8,689 bases of DNA from CBFDBT01 sp965603115 (GTDB taxonomy: Bacteria > Pseudomonadota > Alphaproteobacteria > Sphingomonadales > Kordiimonadaceae), in contig CBFDBT010000113.1 in assembly GCA_965603115.1 (NCBI GenBank), positions 1-8,689 of the forward strand, read 5' to 3'. Made by a program: the position numbers and the translations under genes. Within the stretch, counting starts at the first letter, position 1. Every line of letters starts with the position of its first letter. The notes beneath the pieces were generated by a model. The model ran no database searches and had not been told where the DNA came from. It worked only from the letters and a program-made list of their open reading frames with translations. Positions 6,954 to 8,689 of the stretch are shown piece after piece.

Positions 6954-7081
6954 GTCATTCCGGGCGAAAGGCGGCAGCCTTGAGGGAACGGAATCCATGT
7001 TATGTTAGGCCCAAACGTTACTTTATCAGAACTGAGTTAGTTGTAAGTAGGTTATGGATGCTGAAACAAGTTCAGCATGAC
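6954..7081. repeat. Composite palindromic repeat B (REP-doublet-like)
   Basis: The element is bounded by GTCAT (6954-6958) and ATGAC (7077-7081). Inner arms ATCCAT (6993-6998) and ATGGAT (7054-7059) enclose a 55-bp centre. The left arm folds on itself through ATTCCG/CGGAAT (6957-6962 with 6989-6994) and AAGGC/GCCTT. The right arm folds as ATGCTGAA-ACAAG-TTCAGCAT (7058-7078). Both arm types resemble dispersed repeats I know from alphaproteobacterial genomes, where similar words occur with ATCCTGAA in place of ATGCTGAA. Confidence 0.7.
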
Positions 7082-7199
7082 GTATGTATTTTACATTGAG
7101 GATATAGGCAGCGCTTCATCTAAAATTATTTCACATCTTCCAATCTCGCTTAAAGCCCACTATATAACCTCTATAGTTTGTCTTATATGAAAGGGCATC

Positions 7200-8186
7200 A
7201 TGGCCTATTTAGAAGTTTTGCTTGGTCTTGTCATTCTGGTTTTTGCCGGAGATTTTCTTGTGCGCGGGGCGGTGGCTCTCGCTAAAAAGATGGGTGTCCC
7301 CACCCTTGTTATTGGCCTAACAATTGTCGCTTTCGGCACATCTGCGCCCGAGCTTGTGGTCGCGATTGATGCGGTTCTCATCGGGGCGCCGACCTTGGCT
7401 CTCGGCAATGTCATCGGATCCAACATTGCCAATGTCCTACTGGTTATCGGTTTGCCAGCCCTCGTTTACCCGATTAGCTGTGCTTCCCCGCGTATGACAC
7501 GTAATCTTATGATTATGCTGGCTGCTACGGTTATTTTCATCTTTATGGGTATAGCCTCACAAGGCGCTTATACAATGCCGCAAGGTTTCATCCTGCTTGG
7601 TTTACTCACTCTTTTCCTCGTTTATTCAGCCCTGCGCGCCAAGGCACACCCAGAAGCCATCGAGCCTTTAGAAGAGCTGGACGGCATCAGTGAGACACCT
7701 CAAAGTTATGGCTTTTCCATAATGCTTATTATAGGCGGCATAATTGGTCTCGGATTTGGTGCGGATATGTTGGTCAAAGGCGCTGTCGTCATTGCCCGTG
7801 AATGGAGCGTTAGTGAAGAAGTGATCGGCCTAACTCTCGTTGCCATCGGCACCAGCCTGCCCGAGCTTGTTACTGCCCTGGCGGCAGCCTTTCGCCGTCA
7901 CCACGATGTAGCAGTTGGTAATGTCATCGGCTCCAACCTATTTAATCTCTTGGCGGTCGTCGGCGCAGCCTCCATTTTTGGCGACATCCCCATCCCCGAC
8001 AGCTTTATGCGCGTAGATATGTGGGTAATGCTGGCAGCCTCTATCGCGCTTCTGCCTTACTGTCACTTTAAACAAAGTGTAGGTCGCTATAGTGGCGTAG
8101 GCTTCTTGCTCGCTTATAGCTTCTATATGGGATATCTTCTGCAAACGCATAACGGCACAAACATGATGATGATAGGAGCCAATTAA
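7200..8186 (+). CDS. Calcium/sodium antiporter, CaCA family (YrbG/CaxA-like)
   Basis: This 328-residue inner-membrane exchanger is expected to export Ca2+ in exchange for Na+ (or H+/K+-coupled variants). It shows the two inverted alpha repeats of the family. Alpha-1 is GLTIVAFGTSAPE (39-51) with GNVIGSNIAN (69-78). Alpha-2 is GLTLVAIGTSLPE (210-222) with GNVIGSNLFN (240-249). Glu51 and Glu222 are the paired acidic cation ligands. About ten hydrophobic helices are visible, and a charged loop at about 146-170 (HPEAIEPLEELDG) separates the two halves, as is usual. Length fits the family (about 320). The ATG follows AAGGG by 4 nt. The stop codon directly abuts the next gene, so the two form a transcription unit. 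It begins 118 bp after the palindromic repeat block. The transported ion is a family-level inference. Confidence 0.93.
   Translation: MAYLEVLLGLVILVFAGDFLVRGAVALAKKMGVPTLVIGLTIVAFGTSAPELVVAIDAVLIGAPTLALGNVIGSNIANVLLVIGLPALVYPISCASPRMTRNLMIMLAATVIFIFMGIASQGAYTMPQGFILLGLLTLFLVYSALRAKAHPEAIEPLEELDGISETPQSYGFSIMLIIGGIIGLGFGADMLVKGAVVIAREWSVSEEVIGLTLVAIGTSLPELVTALAAAFRRHHDVAVGNVIGSNLFNLLAVVGAASIFGDIPIPDSFMRVDMWVMLAASIALLPYCHFKQSVGRYSGVGFLLAYSFYMGYLLQTHNGTNMMMIGAN
8174..8178 (+). promoter_or_regulatory. Ribosome binding site AGGAG of the SDR gene, inside the antiporter gene
   Basis: AGGAG lies within the last codons of the antiporter gene, 8 nt before ATG 8187, which directly follows the TAA at 8184-8186. 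The arrangement fixes the SDR start and points to translational coupling. Confidence 0.75.
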
Positions 8187-8689
8187 ATGCCCACTATGCT
8201 CATCACAGGAGCTGCAAAGCGTATTGGTCGCACTATAGCGCTAGAAATGGCGTCTAGGGGCTGGCAAATTGCTGTACATCACCATGATAGCCAAGGTGAC
8301 GCCGAAAAAACCGTGGCAACGATTTTAGAAAATGGTGGCAAGGCCTTTGCTGTGCAGTGCGACTTGTCTGTTCGTGCTGATACTGAGCAATTGATTGATC
8401 AGTGCGCAGCCAAAGCAAGCGAATCTGTTACGGCATTGGTCAACAATGCTTCGGTCTTTCAAAATGATGATGTAATGACAGCTACCCATGAAGGTTGGGA
8501 CAAGCATATGGAGGTTAATCTTCACGCGCCATTCCTTCTAAGCCAAGCCCTGGCCGGTTCTTTAAGCGATGGCACTACGGGCAACATCATCAACATTATT
8601 GATCAAAGAGTGCTTAAGCTAAATCCACAATTCATGAGCTATACCCTATCAAAGAGCGGACTGTGGACCTTAACCCGCACACTGGCGCA
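8187..8689 (+). CDS. Short-chain dehydrogenase/reductase, pteridine reductase (PTR1/FolM)-like, partial at 3' end
   Basis: The first 167 residues are present; the gene runs off the right edge. The nucleotide-binding motif is TGAAKRIG (7-14) and the second strand ends in HHHDS (31-35), resembling PTR1 (TGAAKRLG, HYHRS) and suiting NADPH. VNNASVF (85-91) and Asn111 follow. The catalytic Tyr152 and Lys156 are in SYTLSK. Thirteen residues before the Tyr, where most SDRs have Ser, stands Asp139 in NIIDQR. PTR1 has the same Asp-to-Tyr spacing (Asp181, Tyr194). This points to reduction of dihydropterins or biopterin-type substrates. Alphaproteobacterial relatives with the DQR-SYTLSK block often lie next to folB, which would be beyond the window. 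It starts directly after the antiporter stop with AGGAG 8 nt upstream. Substrate is inferred from motifs only. Confidence 0.85.
   Translation, partial: MPTMLITGAAKRIGRTIALEMASRGWQIAVHHHDSQGDAEKTVATILENGGKAFAVQCDLSVRADTEQLIDQCAAKASESVTALVNNASVFQNDDVMTATHEGWDKHMEVNLHAPFLLSQALAGSLSDGTTGNIINIIDQRVLKLNPQFMSYTLSKSGLWTLTRTLA

Larger units (their letters stand above)
6761..7199. other. 439-bp intergenic region made mostly of palindromic repeats
   Basis: There is no credible coding sequence here. The open frames at 6684-6872 and 6869-7099 read straight through hairpins, have no ribosome binding site, and encode no recognisable motif. About 6776-7081 is two adjoining palindromic elements. The remainder, 7082-7199, is AT-rich and should contain the antiporter promoter: TATATAA (7161-7167) is present, but I see no clear -35. 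AAGGG (7191-7195) is the ribosome binding site, 4 nt before ATG 7200. Confidence 0.7.

Noticed and set aside
6684..7099. Two plus-strand open frames (6684-6872 and 6869-7099) as possible small proteins
   Set aside because: They run through the palindromic repeats, lack ribosome binding sites, and their composition follows the repeat words.
1..8689. A coordinated calcium or metal system joining the DxDxDG protein, the zinc peptidases and the antiporter
   Set aside because: The genes are on different strands and in separate transcription units, and the only shared theme is generic metal binding.

Overview
The window looks like a chromosomal segment of a medium-GC alphaproteobacterium. The main clue is a 61-residue ribosomal protein L32 without zinc-binding cysteines. 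A GhrA-type reductase, a PTR1/FolM-like SDR and palindromic intergenic repeats of a kind common in that class fit the same picture. The species cannot be named from this sequence.

Left part, minus strand (1-2904): a long M48-family lipoprotein gene runs off the left edge. It encodes at least 520 residues and has no stop inside the window. Its zinc motif reads HQMAH instead of HEXXH, and a tail of about 240 residues rich in Tyr, Asp and Arg follows the peptidase domain. Upstream lie rpmF with a strong intrinsic terminator, then an AT-rich gene for an unrecognised single-pass membrane protein with a DxDxDG calcium-loop-like motif. Three 10-bp direct repeats sit between the rpmF terminator and the M48 gene.

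Middle, plus strand (3069-6760): after a divergent promoter region come a large secreted M14 zinc carboxypeptidase with an amidotransferase-like C-terminal region, and a 312-residue GhrA-type 2-hydroxyacid dehydrogenase. A GC-rich hairpin separates the two.

The gap 6761-7199 has no credible gene. It holds two composite palindromic elements of about 130-140 bp lying side by side, each made of inverted arms around a 54-55 bp centre.

Right part, plus strand (7200-8689): a CaCA-family calcium/sodium antiporter gene abuts, with no gap (TAA then ATG), an SDR gene cut by the right edge. The SDR has Asp in place of the usual catalytic Ser at the spacing used by pteridine reductases.

Most genes are housekeeping or ordinary accessory genes. 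I see no defence island, prophage, CRISPR array, transposase, tRNA or rRNA. The least ordinary items are the M48 protein with its altered catalytic residue and unusual tail, the paired palindromic repeats, and the orphan membrane protein.
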